From Clostridia bacterium (GTDB lineage Bacteria > Bacillota > Clostridia > TANB77 > CAG-508), in the NCBI GenBank assembly GCA_017626365.1, contig JAGAIV010000039.1, positions 1 through 64,000 of the forward strand: a stretch of DNA of 64,000 bases, in the 5' to 3' direction. A program made the position numbers and the translations under genes. Below, in pieces: positions 36,725 to 45,086 of the stretch. The notes beneath the pieces are model-generated. The model did not search any database, had not been told where the DNA came from, and was given only the letters and a program-made list of their open reading frames with translations. The first letter of the stretch is position 1. Each line of letters starts with the position of its first letter.

Positions 36725-37534
36725 ATGTTAAAGTTTTTTAGTTTATATAGTGGAAGTACTGGTAATAGTCTATTACTTCAAAGTGAAAATTGTAATTTGC
36801 TGATTGATAGTGGAGTTAGTGCTAAGAAAATTGTAGATGGTTTAGAACAAGTTGGGAGTTCTGTTTCTAATATTGATGCTATTTTAGTAACTCATGAACA
36901 TTCTGACCATGTACAGAGTTTGGGCACTATTTCTAAGAAATATAATATTCCTGTTTATGCAAATAGGAAAACTTGGGATGCTATGAAATCACAAAAAGAT
37001 AAAATTGATGATTGCAATATTAAATATTTTGCAACAAATGAGGATTTTGAAATTAATGATATTTTAATTCACTCTTTTTCTATTCCTCACGATGCTGCTG
37101 ACCCATGTGGTTTTAATTTTACTGCTGAAAAAGAAAAGTTTAGCGTTGCAACTGATATTGGGCATATGACTACTAATATTATTGATTGTTTGGAAAATAG
37201 TAAGTTTTTAATGTTAGAAGCAAATTATGAGCCAGAAGTTTTAAAATGCTCTCGCTATCCATATTTATTAAAAACAAGAATTGCAGGGCCAAATGGTCAT
37301 TTATCAAATCAATTAGCAGGAAAAACAATAGCTAGATTGATGAATTCTGGATTAGAAGAAGTTATGCTCGGACATTTAAGTAAAGAAAATAATTTCCCAG
37401 AACTTGCTCATAAGTCTGTATTAGAAGAACTACATTTTGCAGGTTTTAATGATTCAGATATTAAACTAAAAGTTGCCAGTAGAAATGAACCTACTTTTTT
37501 GGAAGAAACGGAGAAATTTTATGCTTTCCATTGA
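36725..37534 (+). CDS. walJ: Metallo-beta-lactamase-fold exonuclease WalJ/YycJ
   Basis: This 269-residue protein of the YycJ/WalJ family belongs to the metallo-beta-lactamase fold and is linked to DNA repair and cell-wall homeostasis. The metal site is THEHSDH (HxHxDH, about residue 58-64). Further ligands lie in SIPHDAADP and ATDIGH, and HLSKENN is near the C-terminus. The start is ATG 36725 (MLKFFSLYSGSTGN), which matches family N-termini; an upstream in-frame TTG/ATG adds non-conserved residues. The 3' end overlaps the rlmH start by 14 bp. Confidence 0.92.
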   Translation: MLKFFSLYSGSTGNSLLLQSENCNLLIDSGVSAKKIVDGLEQVGSSVSNIDAILVTHEHSDHVQSLGTISKKYNIPVYANRKTWDAMKSQKDKIDDCNIKYFATNEDFEINDILIHSFSIPHDAADPCGFNFTAEKEKFSVATDIGHMTTNIIDCLENSKFLMLEANYEPEVLKCSRYPYLLKTRIAGPNGHLSNQLAGKTIARLMNSGLEEVMLGHLSKENNFPELAHKSVLEELHFAGFNDSDIKLKVASRNEPTFLEETEKFYAFH

Positions 37535-38004
37535 TATTGTTTGTGTTGGAAAATTAAAAGAAAATTATTTAAAGGATGCTATTTCTGAATATTCGAAACG
37601 TTTATCAAAATATTGTCACATTACGATTTGCGAAGTGGCAGATGAGAAATTGCCTAATAAATTAAATGATTCGATTATTTCTGAAATAAAGCAAAAAGAG
37701 GCTTCTAAAATTTTAGAGCATATTAAAAAAGATTCATATGTTATTTGTTTAGACTTAACTCGGAAAAGAACTTTCTAGTGAAGAGTTTTCGAAAAAAATT
37801 GATAATATTGGTTTAAATTATAATAGTTCTATTACTTTTGTAATTGGTGGAACATTGGGTCTTACTAAAGAATTATTATATCATGCGAATGAAAAACTTT
37901 GTTTTTCAAAGATGACATTTCCTCATCAATTAATTCGTGTTTTCTTACTTGAACAATTATTTAGAGCTTTTAAAATTTCGAAAGGCGAAACTTATCATTG
38001 GTAA
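37521..38004 (+). CDS. rlmH: 23S rRNA pseudouridine-1915 N3-methyltransferase, interrupted by one CGG +1 shift site
   Basis: RlmH methylates pseudouridine 1915 in helix 69 of 23S rRNA. Start ATG 37521 (MLSIDIVCVGKLKENYLK). The zero frame reaches CLDLT and then CGG at codon 81. Skipping the C gives LDLTGKELSSEEFSKKI, with the conserved Gly-Lys, and continues through TFVIGGTLGL to the C-terminal GETYHW. The SAM-binding trefoil-knot glycines are all downstream of the shift. Corrected length is 160 residues, normal for RlmH. Confidence 0.93.
37761..37763 (+). other. CGG +1 shift site in rlmH (ACT CGGA)
   Basis: Zero-frame codon 81. Skipping C reads GGA AAA and restores the LTGKELSSEEF segment. 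The unshifted frame stops 5 codons later. Confidence 0.9.
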
Positions 38005-38063
38005 ATAATTTTAGGATAAATCTTCTAATATTGGTAAAACTACTAATATTAGGAGGTTTTTTT

Positions 38064-39569
38064 ATGAATAATTCTTATTGGATTCATTCCATTAATTTAA
38101 AATCATTCCCCAAACTTGAAAAAGATTTGGAGGTTACAGTTGCAATTATTGGTGGCGGTATTACTGGACTTTCTACTGCTTATTATTTATCCCAAAATGG
38201 CTATGATGTTTGCATATTAGAAAAGGATAAACTTGCTCATCATGCTACCGGAAATACTACTGCAAAGGTCACTTCACAACACGACTTATTTTATGATTAT
38301 TTAATTCATACTTTTGGTAAAAGTTTTGCAAAAAGTTATTTAGATGCAAATGAAGAAGCAATTAAAAATATAAAAGAGATTATTGATACAGAAAAAATCG
38401 ACTGTGATTTTGAATGGCAAGATGCTTATGTGTATACAGATTTAGAGGATGAAGTTATAAAAATCAAAAATGAAGTTACAAGTGTGAATTCTCTTGATTT
38501 TCCTGCAGAATTTGTTACAGACTCATCTCTTCCTTTTCCTATTAAAGCTTGTATTAAGTTTCCAAATCAAGCACAGTTTCACCCTTTAAAATATGTGAAA
38601 GGATTAAGTGATTGTATTGTTCAGAATGGTGGGCAAATCTATGAAAACACAAAGGTTTATGATATTGATAAAAAAGATGATTTTTATGAAATTCGAACAG
38701 ATAATCACACCATTCATGCTAAATACGTCGTTTTAGCATGTCATTACCCTATTGTAAATACTCCTGGCTTTTACTTTTTAAAAATGTACCAAGAAACTTC
38801 ATATTTAATTGGTTTTACAACAGATTCGAAATTATTTGATGGTATGTATATTAACACGAAATCCCCTATTTGCTCTTTACGAACTGTTCCTTATAAGGAG
38901 GATAAAAGGTTGGTTTTAATGGGTGGCTCTGAACATAAGACTGGTGTAAAAGAGGATTTATCTGATTGCTATTTAAATTTGGAAAATCGAGCAAAAGAGT
39001 TGTTTCCAGATGCAAATGTTTTATATCGTTGGAATACAGAGGATTGTATTTCCTTAGATAAGATTCCATACATTGGAGAATTTTCTCAAATGATGCCACA
39101 TATGTATATTGCTACCGGATTTAAAAAATGGGGTATGACAACTTCTAATATTGCAGCAAATATCATAACAGATATGATTATGGGAAAAGAAAATCCATAT
39201 GCTGAAACTTTTAAATCCACACGATTTAATCCTGTAAAAAATGGAACGGAATTTGTAGATATGTTAAAACAAACAACCACTTCTCTTGTTTTAGATAAAT
39301 TTAAAATTCCAAAAGATACTTTAGGTTCTATTAATAAAGATGAAGGAAAAATTGTAGAAGTGGAAAATACAAAGCTTGGAATTTATCGTGATACAGAGGG
39401 AAAATATTTTTGTTTAAAACCAATTTGCTCTCATTTGGGTTGTGAACTTTCTTGGAATAATTTAGATAAGACGTGGGATTGCCCTTGCCATGGCTCTCGT
39501 TTTAGCTATACCGGAAAATCACTTTATGACCCTAGTATTAAGGATATTGAGTTAATTAATATTGATTAA
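38064..39569 (+). CDS. FAD-dependent oxidoreductase with C-terminal Rieske domain (YhfW-like)
   Basis: A 501-residue fusion. The N-terminal DAO-type flavoprotein has the dinucleotide-binding motif AIIGGGITGLSTAYYL (about residues 29-45). The C-terminal Rieske domain has CSHLGCELSW and CPCHGSRF, which ligate a 2Fe-2S cluster. The arrangement matches Bacillus YhfW; the physiological substrate is unknown. The start is the ATG at 38064 behind AGGAGG. It is followed by a 28-bp inverted repeat and has no obvious operon partner. Confidence 0.9.
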   Translation: MNNSYWIHSINLKSFPKLEKDLEVTVAIIGGGITGLSTAYYLSQNGYDVCILEKDKLAHHATGNTTAKVTSQHDLFYDYLIHTFGKSFAKSYLDANEEAIKNIKEIIDTEKIDCDFEWQDAYVYTDLEDEVIKIKNEVTSVNSLDFPAEFVTDSSLPFPIKACIKFPNQAQFHPLKYVKGLSDCIVQNGGQIYENTKVYDIDKKDDFYEIRTDNHTIHAKYVVLACHYPIVNTPGFYFLKMYQETSYLIGFTTDSKLFDGMYINTKSPICSLRTVPYKEDKRLVLMGGSEHKTGVKEDLSDCYLNLENRAKELFPDANVLYRWNTEDCISLDKIPYIGEFSQMMPHMYIATGFKKWGMTTSNIAANIITDMIMGKENPYAETFKSTRFNPVKNGTEFVDMLKQTTTSLVLDKFKIPKDTLGSINKDEGKIVEVENTKLGIYRDTEGKYFCLKPICSHLGCELSWNNLDKTWDCPCHGSRFSYTGKSLYDPSIKDIELINID

Positions 39570-39575
39570 ATTATT

Positions 39576-39672
39576 AAAGAGATAAAAATAAAGAGTGAAA
39601 AGTGCTGAATTCGCCTTAGATAATTACTCTAAAGCATATGCCATACTTTTCACTCTTTATTTTTATCTCTTT
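39576..39672. repeat. 28-bp perfect inverted repeat flanking 41 bases
   Basis: Arms 39576-39603 and 39645-39672 are perfect complements; the left arm begins AAAGAGATAAAAATAAAGAG. The stem is far longer than a terminator needs, and the loop is itself structured (TAGATAATTACTCTA). It sits between the Rieske gene and a converging tRNA-Arg and could be a small mobile palindromic element. Confidence 0.7.
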
Positions 39673-39692
39673 AGTTCTTGCAAAGCAAGTCC

Positions 39693-39769
39693 TGGTGTGC
39701 CCGGAGGGATTCGAACCCCCGATCTCGAAGTTCGTAGCCTCGCATTCTATCCAGCTAAACTACGGGCAC
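39693..39769 (-). tRNA. tRNA-Arg (anticodon ACG)
   Basis: A 77-base cloverleaf with a GTGCCCG/CGGGCAC acceptor, encoded CCA and anticodon stem CGAGG/CTTCG. The seven-base loop CTACGAA gives anticodon ACG. With A34 edited to inosine it reads CGU, CGC and CGA but not CGG. The T-loop GTTCGAATC is normal. It is the only tRNA-Arg in the window and bears on the CGG anomaly. Confidence 0.95.
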
Positions 39770-39842
39770 GTTTTGTAACATTACTATTATACTTACTTTT
39801 TTGATGAATTTCAAGTAATTTAAATAAAATTTATAAAATATC

Positions 39843-39871
39843 TTGCAAACCTTTTGTTTTTGTGCTATATT
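39843..39871 (+). promoter_or_regulatory. Promoter of the first tRNA-Pro gene
   Basis: TTGCAA, 17-base spacer, TATATT, about 30 bases before the mature tRNA 5' end. Confidence 0.65.
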
Positions 39872-39903
39872 ATATAGGCAGTTTATTTTAGATAAACTAA
39901 TTT

Positions 39904-39979
39904 CGAGGTGTAGCGCAGTTGGTAGCGCGCGTGGTTTGGGACCATGAGGTCGCAGGTTCGATCCCTGTCACCTCGACCA
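39904..39979 (+). tRNA. tRNA-Pro (anticodon TGG)
   Basis: A 76-base cloverleaf, acceptor CGAGGTG/CACCTCG, CCA encoded. Anticodon loop TTTGGGA gives TGG. The sequence is nearly identical to the second tRNA-Pro at 40793 apart from the anticodon and a few stem positions. Confidence 0.95.
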
Positions 39980-39982
39980 ATG

Positions 39983-40040
39983 AAATAATAAAAAATAGCA
40001 TAATCACGATAATAGTTGATTATGCTATTTTTTATTATTT
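39983..40040. terminator. Bidirectional 24-bp hairpin between tRNA-Pro(TGG) and the NUDIX gene
   Basis: Arms 39983-40006 and 40017-40040 with a 10-base loop end both the tRNA transcript and the converging NUDIX gene, whose stop codon lies inside the right arm. Confidence 0.8.
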
Positions 40041-40454
40041 TGCTCTTAAGTAACTTTCGATGAACTTTTTACTTGGAGAATATAATTTATCTGGCAAATT
40101 ATTTAAATCAAACCACTTCCACTCATCTTCCTTTGTTGGTTCCATTATTTTTAATTCACCACTATGTTTTTTAGCGATTACATGCATTGTTATATAATGT
40201 CTATCTGGTCCAATATCATCTGCTGCACCAAATAATTCTAATTCTTCTATATCTAAATTCGTTTCTTCTTTTACTTCTCGTATCGCTCCTTCAAAAAATG
40301 TTTCATAATATTCTTGCTTTCCTCCTGGTAATGTCCAACAGTCTACTTCAAATATTCCACCAGTATCTTTTTTATTTTTCGCTCTATGTCCTAATAGTAT
40401 CTTATTACCGTCTAAAATCATTACCCCAATTCCTACTTTTATATAATTATCCAT
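40035..40454 (-). CDS. NUDIX hydrolase
   Basis: This 139-residue protein has a NUDIX box GGKQEYYETFFEGAIREVKE continuing into ETNL (about residues 42-65), which binds magnesium and hydrolyses a nucleoside-diphosphate-linked substrate. The N-terminus (IKVGIGVMILDGNKILLGHR) and the TKEDEWKWFDL segment resemble MutT/NudG-like pyrophosphatases that clean nucleotide pools. The exact substrate is not determinable. Start ATG at 40454 follows AAAGG. Confidence 0.88.
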   Translation of the reverse strand: MDNYIKVGIGVMILDGNKILLGHRAKNKKDTGGIFEVDCWTLPGGKQEYYETFFEGAIREVKEETNLDIEELELFGAADDIGPDRHYITMHVIAKKHSGELKIMEPTKEDEWKWFDLNNLPDKLYSPSKKFIESYLRAK

Positions 40455-40647
40455 TTAAAATAATCCTTTCTTTATAAAATTATTTTCATCTTTTATCTAT
40501 TACATAAGTATTATAGCACAAAATATTTTTTTATACTATTAGTATTAAGTATTTATGTGATATTTAATTTATAGTTTTAACTTATACTTCTTTTATTTTT
40601 AATCTATTTATGATACTATATATTAGGTTTATATGAGGAGTTAAATT

Positions 40648-40761
40648 ATGGAAGAATTTTTTGATGTTTTAAATGAGAAAGGCGAATACACTGGCAATAT
40701 AGCTTCTAGAGAAAAGTGCCATAAAGAAGGTTTATGGCATAAGGCTGTTGGGATTATTTAA
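40648..40761 (+). pseudogene. Truncated NUDIX (isopentenyl-diphosphate isomerase-like) gene
   Basis: A 37-codon frame starting at ATG 40648 behind GAGGAG. MEEFFDVLNEKGEYTGN and KCHKEGLWHKAVG match the N-terminus of NUDIX proteins of the YfcD/Idi type. The frame stops just after this, before any NUDIX box, and 31 bases later a tRNA-Pro begins. There is no CGG here, so this is a real truncation, probably from a rearrangement at the duplicated tRNA-Pro. Confidence 0.7.
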
Positions 40762-40792
40762 TAAAATATTATGAATAGGCTTTACAAAGTAT

Positions 40793-40869
40793 CGAGGCGT
40801 AGCGCAGCTGGCTAGCGCGCATGGTTCGGGACCATGAGGTCGCAGGTTCGAATCCTGTCGCCTCGACCA
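40793..40869 (+). tRNA. tRNA-Pro (anticodon CGG)
   Basis: A 77-base cloverleaf, acceptor CGAGGCG/CGCCTCG, CCA encoded. Anticodon loop TTCGGGA gives CGG, which reads CCG. CCG is used in-frame in this window (for example in pyrF and htrA), so this minor isoacceptor is needed. Confidence 0.95.
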
Positions 40870-40870
40870 A

Positions 40871-40905
40871 AGAGAGAATCTTTGTTGATTCTCTCTTTTT
40901 TATTT
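40871..40905 (+). terminator. Terminator after tRNA-Pro(CGG)
   Basis: AGAGAGAATC stem, six-base loop, GATTCTCTCT and a T run directly after the CCA end. Confidence 0.85.
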
Positions 40906-40939
40906 TATTTGTAATCTAATTTTCATATTGGTTCAAAAT

Positions 40940-40968
40940 TTGACTTTGTTACCATAATGTGTTAAAAT
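40940..40968 (+). promoter_or_regulatory. Promoter of the BY-kinase gene
   Basis: TTGACT, 17-base spacer, TAAAAT, then AAGGTGG and the ATG at 40988. The transcript leader is very short. Confidence 0.7.
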
Positions 40969-40987
40969 AAATAAGGTGGTGGAAAAA

Positions 40988-43942
40988 ATGGAAAATTTTG
41001 ATATGAATCGATTTTTGAAGATTTTTTGGAATAGTAAATTTTATATTGCATTTATCCTATTGCTATGTCTTGCAATTGGGTATTTTTATAGTTACTATTA
41101 CGTAACACCTATGTATCAATCTTCTGCAACTGTTGTACTTGTTCAAAATGAGAATTTAGAACAAGAAGTAGCAAATGATTCTTCTATTACACAAACAGAT
41201 ATTACTTTAAATAAGAATCTACTTTCTACTTATACTAAAATTGCTAAAAGTAATAAGGTATTAGAAAAAGTTATTGAAGATTTAAATTTAGATATGACAC
41301 CTAGTGGATTAGCAGGTCTTGTTAGTGTACAAGCTGTTAATAATACTCAGGTTTTTAAAATTAGTGTTTCAAATAAAGATAAAGAACTTGCTCCTGTTAT
41401 CACAAATCATTTGTTAGAAGTATTTAGCCAAGAAGTTCGTTCTTTATATCATATGAATAACATTTATACAATGGACTTTGCTGAAGTTTCAAATACACCT
41501 TATAATATTAACCATACAAAGGATCTTGCAATTTTTGTTATGATTGGTTTTGTATTATCCTTTGGCTTGGTAGTTGTTTTCTATTTATTTGATAATACAA
41601 TAAAATCCGAAAAAGATATTGAAGAGTATTCAGGTTTAAGTGTATTGTCTACGATTCCTATTTATACAAATAAGTCTGGAAAACAAAACAGTGAATTGAT
41701 TGTTAATGAACAGCCAAAATCCCCTATTTCTGAATGTTTTAAAACTTTTAGAACTAATGTTATGTTTTCAATTCAAAATAAAAAATTAAATACTATTTTA
41801 GTAACAAGTGGATTTATGGGAGAAGGAAAAAGCTTTGTTTCTTCTAACTTAGCTGTTGCTTTTGCAAGCTCTGGTAAAAAAGTTATTTTGGTTGATACTG
41901 ATATGAGAAAAGGTAGAGTTCATAAAATTTTTAATTTATCAAATGAACAAGGTTTATCAACTTGTCTTGCTAAAATTGGAACAAATGGTAGTTTAGTAAA
42001 TATAAATGATTTTATTAAAGAAAGTAACATTTCAAACTTACATGTTATGACATCTGGTATTGTGCCTCCAAATCCATCCGAACTATTATCTTCTTCTAAT
42101 ATGATTAGATTATTAGAGGCTTTGAATAGACAATATGATATTGTAATTTGTGATGGTACTCCTTGTATGTTAGTTTCAGATAGTATTATCCTTTCTAAAA
42201 TTGTGGATACTACTGTAATTGTTACAGCTAATAAAACTACAAAACTCGATACTTTGTTAAAGATTAAGAAGTCTATTGAAATGGTCGGAGGAAATATTGG
42301 CGGTGCTGTTATTAATAAGATGGATGTAAATGAAAAATCTTATCAAAACAGTTACTATTACGGAAGCCATGGAGAATCTCAAAATAAATCTATTGATTCT
42401 TCATTTGAACATGACACCGTTTTGGATACTCCTCTTTATATAAAAGAATTAGAAGAAGTTATTTTACATGAAGAACCTAAATCTGATGTAAAAGAAAATA
42501 TATGTACTGATACAAATACTGAATTGACTACATTATCAGAATCAATTAATGAAAATACAAAACAAATTAATGAGTTAAGAAACCTTTATCAAGATGTTAT
42601 GCAAGATACATTAAAACTTGCTACAAAACCAGATTCTTCTAAAGATATTCTTGAAGAATTAGAGAATATCAAAAATTATTATCATGATATTTCTTTAAAA
42701 CAAGCTCTAGAACTTGAAAATGTATCTAAAAAACAAGAAGAACAGTTTGATGATATTTATAGTAAAATTGATAATATAGAACTTCCTGATAATTCTCAAG
42801 TTATATTAGAAGAATTACAAAATTTCAAGAACGATTATCAAGATACTGCTATGGAACAATATAACCAAATTCAAGATATGTCTAAAAAATATGAAGAACA
42901 AATTGATAATATTAATCATAAAATTGATAATTTAGAGCTTACCGACAACTCTCAAGCTGTGTTAGAAGAATTACAAAACTTAAAGAACGATTATCAAGAT
43001 ACTGCTATGGAACAATATAACCAAATTCAAGATATGTCTAAAAAATATGAAGAACAAATTGATAATATTAATCATAAAATTGATAATTTAGAGCTTACCG
43101 ACAACTCTCAAGCTATATTAGAAGAATTACAAAACTTAAAGAACGATTATCAAGATACTGCTATAGAACAATATAACCAAATTCAAGATATGTCTAAAAA
43201 ATATGAAGAACAAATTAGTAATATTAACAACAAGGTTGATAATATAGAACTTCCTGATAATTCTCAAATCATTATGGAAGAATTAGATAATTTAAAATCA
43301 AGTTATAATGATAGATTACACTTACAAATGGAAACCATGAATAAACATTATGAAAATATTCTTAAACTACAAAACGAAAAATTCGATGAATTATATAAAC
43401 AAATGAGCACTTCTAAGGATAAAGAAGATTCAAATGAATTATTAAATCAAGTTGTTAAGATTTATCATCAATTAGAGAGTATGAATTCTAAATTTGAATC
43501 TTTGGAACAACGTGCTAGTCATAATGAATTATTGATTAAGAATTTATCGAATGAAGTAAAAAATAGCTTATATCAACCAACTCGTAGTCTTGATATTGAT
43601 AAACTAAATCATAAAGTAATTCAAATTCAAGATTACTTAGAAAAATCTACACAATCTGTTAATGATGTGCCTAGTTTAAAAAATGGTAGAAAAAACAAAG
43701 CCGTTTTAGATGGTCAAATGAGTATTATTGATGATTTATTAGATAAAGCAGAATTAAAGCAACAATATTCATATGCACATAAAAATCCAAACTTTGTTGT
43801 GGATTACGAATCTGTAAAAAGAAAACAAGAAAGAAAAGGCTTTGCTTTCTTTAAAAATAAAACAAGTGAAAATATAATAGATGAAGAGCCTATTACGATT
43901 GTTTCCCAAATATTATCAAATCGTAATGAATCTGTGTCGTAA
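40988..43942 (+). CDS. Wzz/BY-kinase polysaccharide regulator with tandem coiled-coil repeats
   Basis: This 984-residue protein fuses a Wzz chain-length domain to a bacterial tyrosine kinase. Wzz membrane helices lie at about residues 15-38 and 175-197. The kinase has Walker A GFMGEGKS near 275, Walker A' VILVDTDMRKG and Walker B DIVICDGTPC. Such proteins control capsule or exopolysaccharide export. The region after about residue 500 is unusual. It carries five 52-residue tandem repeats, predicted coiled coil, then a further helical tail of about 170 residues. A tyrosine-rich NSYYYGSHG cluster follows the kinase, the likely autophosphorylation site. No capsule glycosyltransferases are adjacent. 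Start ATG 40988 behind AAGGTGG. Confidence 0.88.
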   Translation: MENFDMNRFLKIFWNSKFYIAFILLLCLAIGYFYSYYYVTPMYQSSATVVLVQNENLEQEVANDSSITQTDITLNKNLLSTYTKIAKSNKVLEKVIEDLNLDMTPSGLAGLVSVQAVNNTQVFKISVSNKDKELAPVITNHLLEVFSQEVRSLYHMNNIYTMDFAEVSNTPYNINHTKDLAIFVMIGFVLSFGLVVVFYLFDNTIKSEKDIEEYSGLSVLSTIPIYTNKSGKQNSELIVNEQPKSPISECFKTFRTNVMFSIQNKKLNTILVTSGFMGEGKSFVSSNLAVAFASSGKKVILVDTDMRKGRVHKIFNLSNEQGLSTCLAKIGTNGSLVNINDFIKESNISNLHVMTSGIVPPNPSELLSSSNMIRLLEALNRQYDIVICDGTPCMLVSDSIILSKIVDTTVIVTANKTTKLDTLLKIKKSIEMVGGNIGGAVINKMDVNEKSYQNSYYYGSHGESQNKSIDSSFEHDTVLDTPLYIKELEEVILHEEPKSDVKENICTDTNTELTTLSESINENTKQINELRNLYQDVMQDTLKLATKPDSSKDILEELENIKNYYHDISLKQALELENVSKKQEEQFDDIYSKIDNIELPDNSQVILEELQNFKNDYQDTAMEQYNQIQDMSKKYEEQIDNINHKIDNLELTDNSQAVLEELQNLKNDYQDTAMEQYNQIQDMSKKYEEQIDNINHKIDNLELTDNSQAILEELQNLKNDYQDTAIEQYNQIQDMSKKYEEQISNINNKVDNIELPDNSQIIMEELDNLKSSYNDRLHLQMETMNKHYENILKLQNEKFDELYKQMSTSKDKEDSNELLNQVVKIYHQLESMNSKFESLEQRASHNELLIKNLSNEVKNSLYQPTRSLDIDKLNHKVIQIQDYLEKSTQSVNDVPSLKNGRKNKAVLDGQMSIIDDLLDKAELKQQYSYAHKNPNFVVDYESVKRKQERKGFAFFKNKTSENIIDEEPITIVSQILSNRNESVS
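42632..43411 (+). repeat. Five tandem 156-bp repeats inside the BY-kinase gene
   Basis: Units start at 42632, 42788, 42944, 43100 and 43256, exactly 156 bp apart. Copies 2 to 4 are nearly identical at DNA level, and copies 1 and 5 are diverged. Each encodes 52 residues (D-N-S-Q start, EELQNLKNDYQDT, then QIQDMSKKYEEQIDNI). This indicates recent expansion in the centre. Confidence 0.95.
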
Positions 43943-43963
43943 TAAATCTCACCACCATAGAAG

Positions 43964-44003
43964 AAAAAGTACTATTTAACTTTTGTTAAATGGTACTTTT
44001 TCC
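43964..44003 (+). terminator. Terminator after the BY-kinase gene
   Basis: AAAAAGTACTATTTAAC stem with a four-base loop and its near complement ending in T residues. Confidence 0.8.
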
Positions 44004-44052
44004 TATTAATCATATTTTCTTGTTTCACTCATAAGATAATTTAGGTGATTTT

Positions 44053-44971
44053 ATGAGTATTGTTTCTACAAATATTCCTTACAGTTCTTCTATTTTTTAC
44101 CGTAATTTGCAGGATTTATTAAAGACATATCCTTTCTTAAAATCTCAAACGATTGGCTACAGTGTACTAGGAAAACCAATTCGTGTAATTACAGTTGGAA
44201 CTGGCAAAAGAGAGGTTTTTTATAATGCTGCTTTTCACGCTAATGAGTGGATTACTTCTCCTGTTTTAATGAAATTCATAGAAGATATTTCAAATGCATA
44301 TGTTTCCGATTCTCGTTTGTTTGGGTATTCTATTCGAGAGTTATTAGATGAAGTTACTATTCACCTTTGCCCAATGGTGAATCTAGATGGGGTTGATTTA
44401 GTAACTGGATTTCTTCCTTCTACCTCTTCTGCATATATTTCTGCAAGAGAAATAGCTTCTTCCTATCCTGATATTCCATTTGTAGATGGCTGGAAAGCTA
44501 ATATCAATGGTGTGGATTTAAATTTACAGTTTCCAGCACGGATGGCAAAACGCAAAAGAAATTAAATACGCACAAGGTTTTACCTCCCCTGCTCCCCGTG
44601 ATTTTGTTGGTTTTGGTCCTCTAACTGAACCAGAAGCATTAGCTGTATATGACTATACTCTTGCTCACTCTTTTCGCTTAGTCATTGCTTATCATACACA
44701 AGGAGAGGAAATTTATTGGAGATTTCAAAATTATTTGCCTGTTGGTTCTTATTATATTGGTGAACAATTTGCAAATGTAAGTGGATATGTTTTAAGTGAT
44801 ACTCCTTACAATTCTAGTTTTGCTGGGTTTAAAGATTGGTTTATTCAAAACTATAATTTGCCTGGCTATACTATAGAGGCGGGCCTTGGCGAAAACCCTC
44901 TTCCGATTTCTCAGTTCGATAAGATTTATGAAAATAATTTTGGAATTTTATTATTAGGTGCTATTTTGTAA
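44053..44971 (+). CDS. M14-family gamma-D-glutamyl-diaminopimelate peptidase, interrupted by one CGG +1 shift site
   Basis: Zinc carboxypeptidase-fold enzyme likely cutting D-Glu to meso-DAP bonds of peptidoglycan peptides. Zinc ligands are in AAFHANEW (HxxE). The third histidine (AYHTQGEEIYW) and the catalytic glutamate (TIEAGLGENPLP) lie beyond the frame break. Zero-frame codon 163 is CGG (44539-44541). Skipping C gives DLNLQFPAGWQNAKEIKY, the usual Asn-Arg-like substrate loop with PAGW. Corrected length is 305 residues with no LysM domain or signal peptide. Without the shift the product lacks its third zinc ligand and catalytic Glu. Confidence 0.9.
44539..44541 (+). other. CGG +1 shift site in the M14 peptidase gene (GCA CGGA)
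   Basis: Skipping C reads GGA TGG and restores the family's PAGW motif. The unshifted frame ends a few codons later at KRN. Confidence 0.9.
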
Positions 44972-45086
44972 GTTAGCAGTATGGTTTGTTTGCATTTAGT
45001 GTAAAATCGTGGTATACTTTTTATAAATGTTATGTTTAGTAACATAAATTGCAAATGTTGCCACTTATTATTATAGGAGGTTTATT

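Noticed and set aside
40648-40761. The short NUDIX frame as an eleventh CGG shift
   Set aside because: There is no CGG in it, and no continuation in another frame before the tRNA gene; it is a true truncation.
40793-40869. tRNA-Pro with anticodon CGG as the suppressor that decodes CGGN
   Set aside because: Anticodon CGG reads CCG, not CGG, and the anticodon loop has the normal seven bases.
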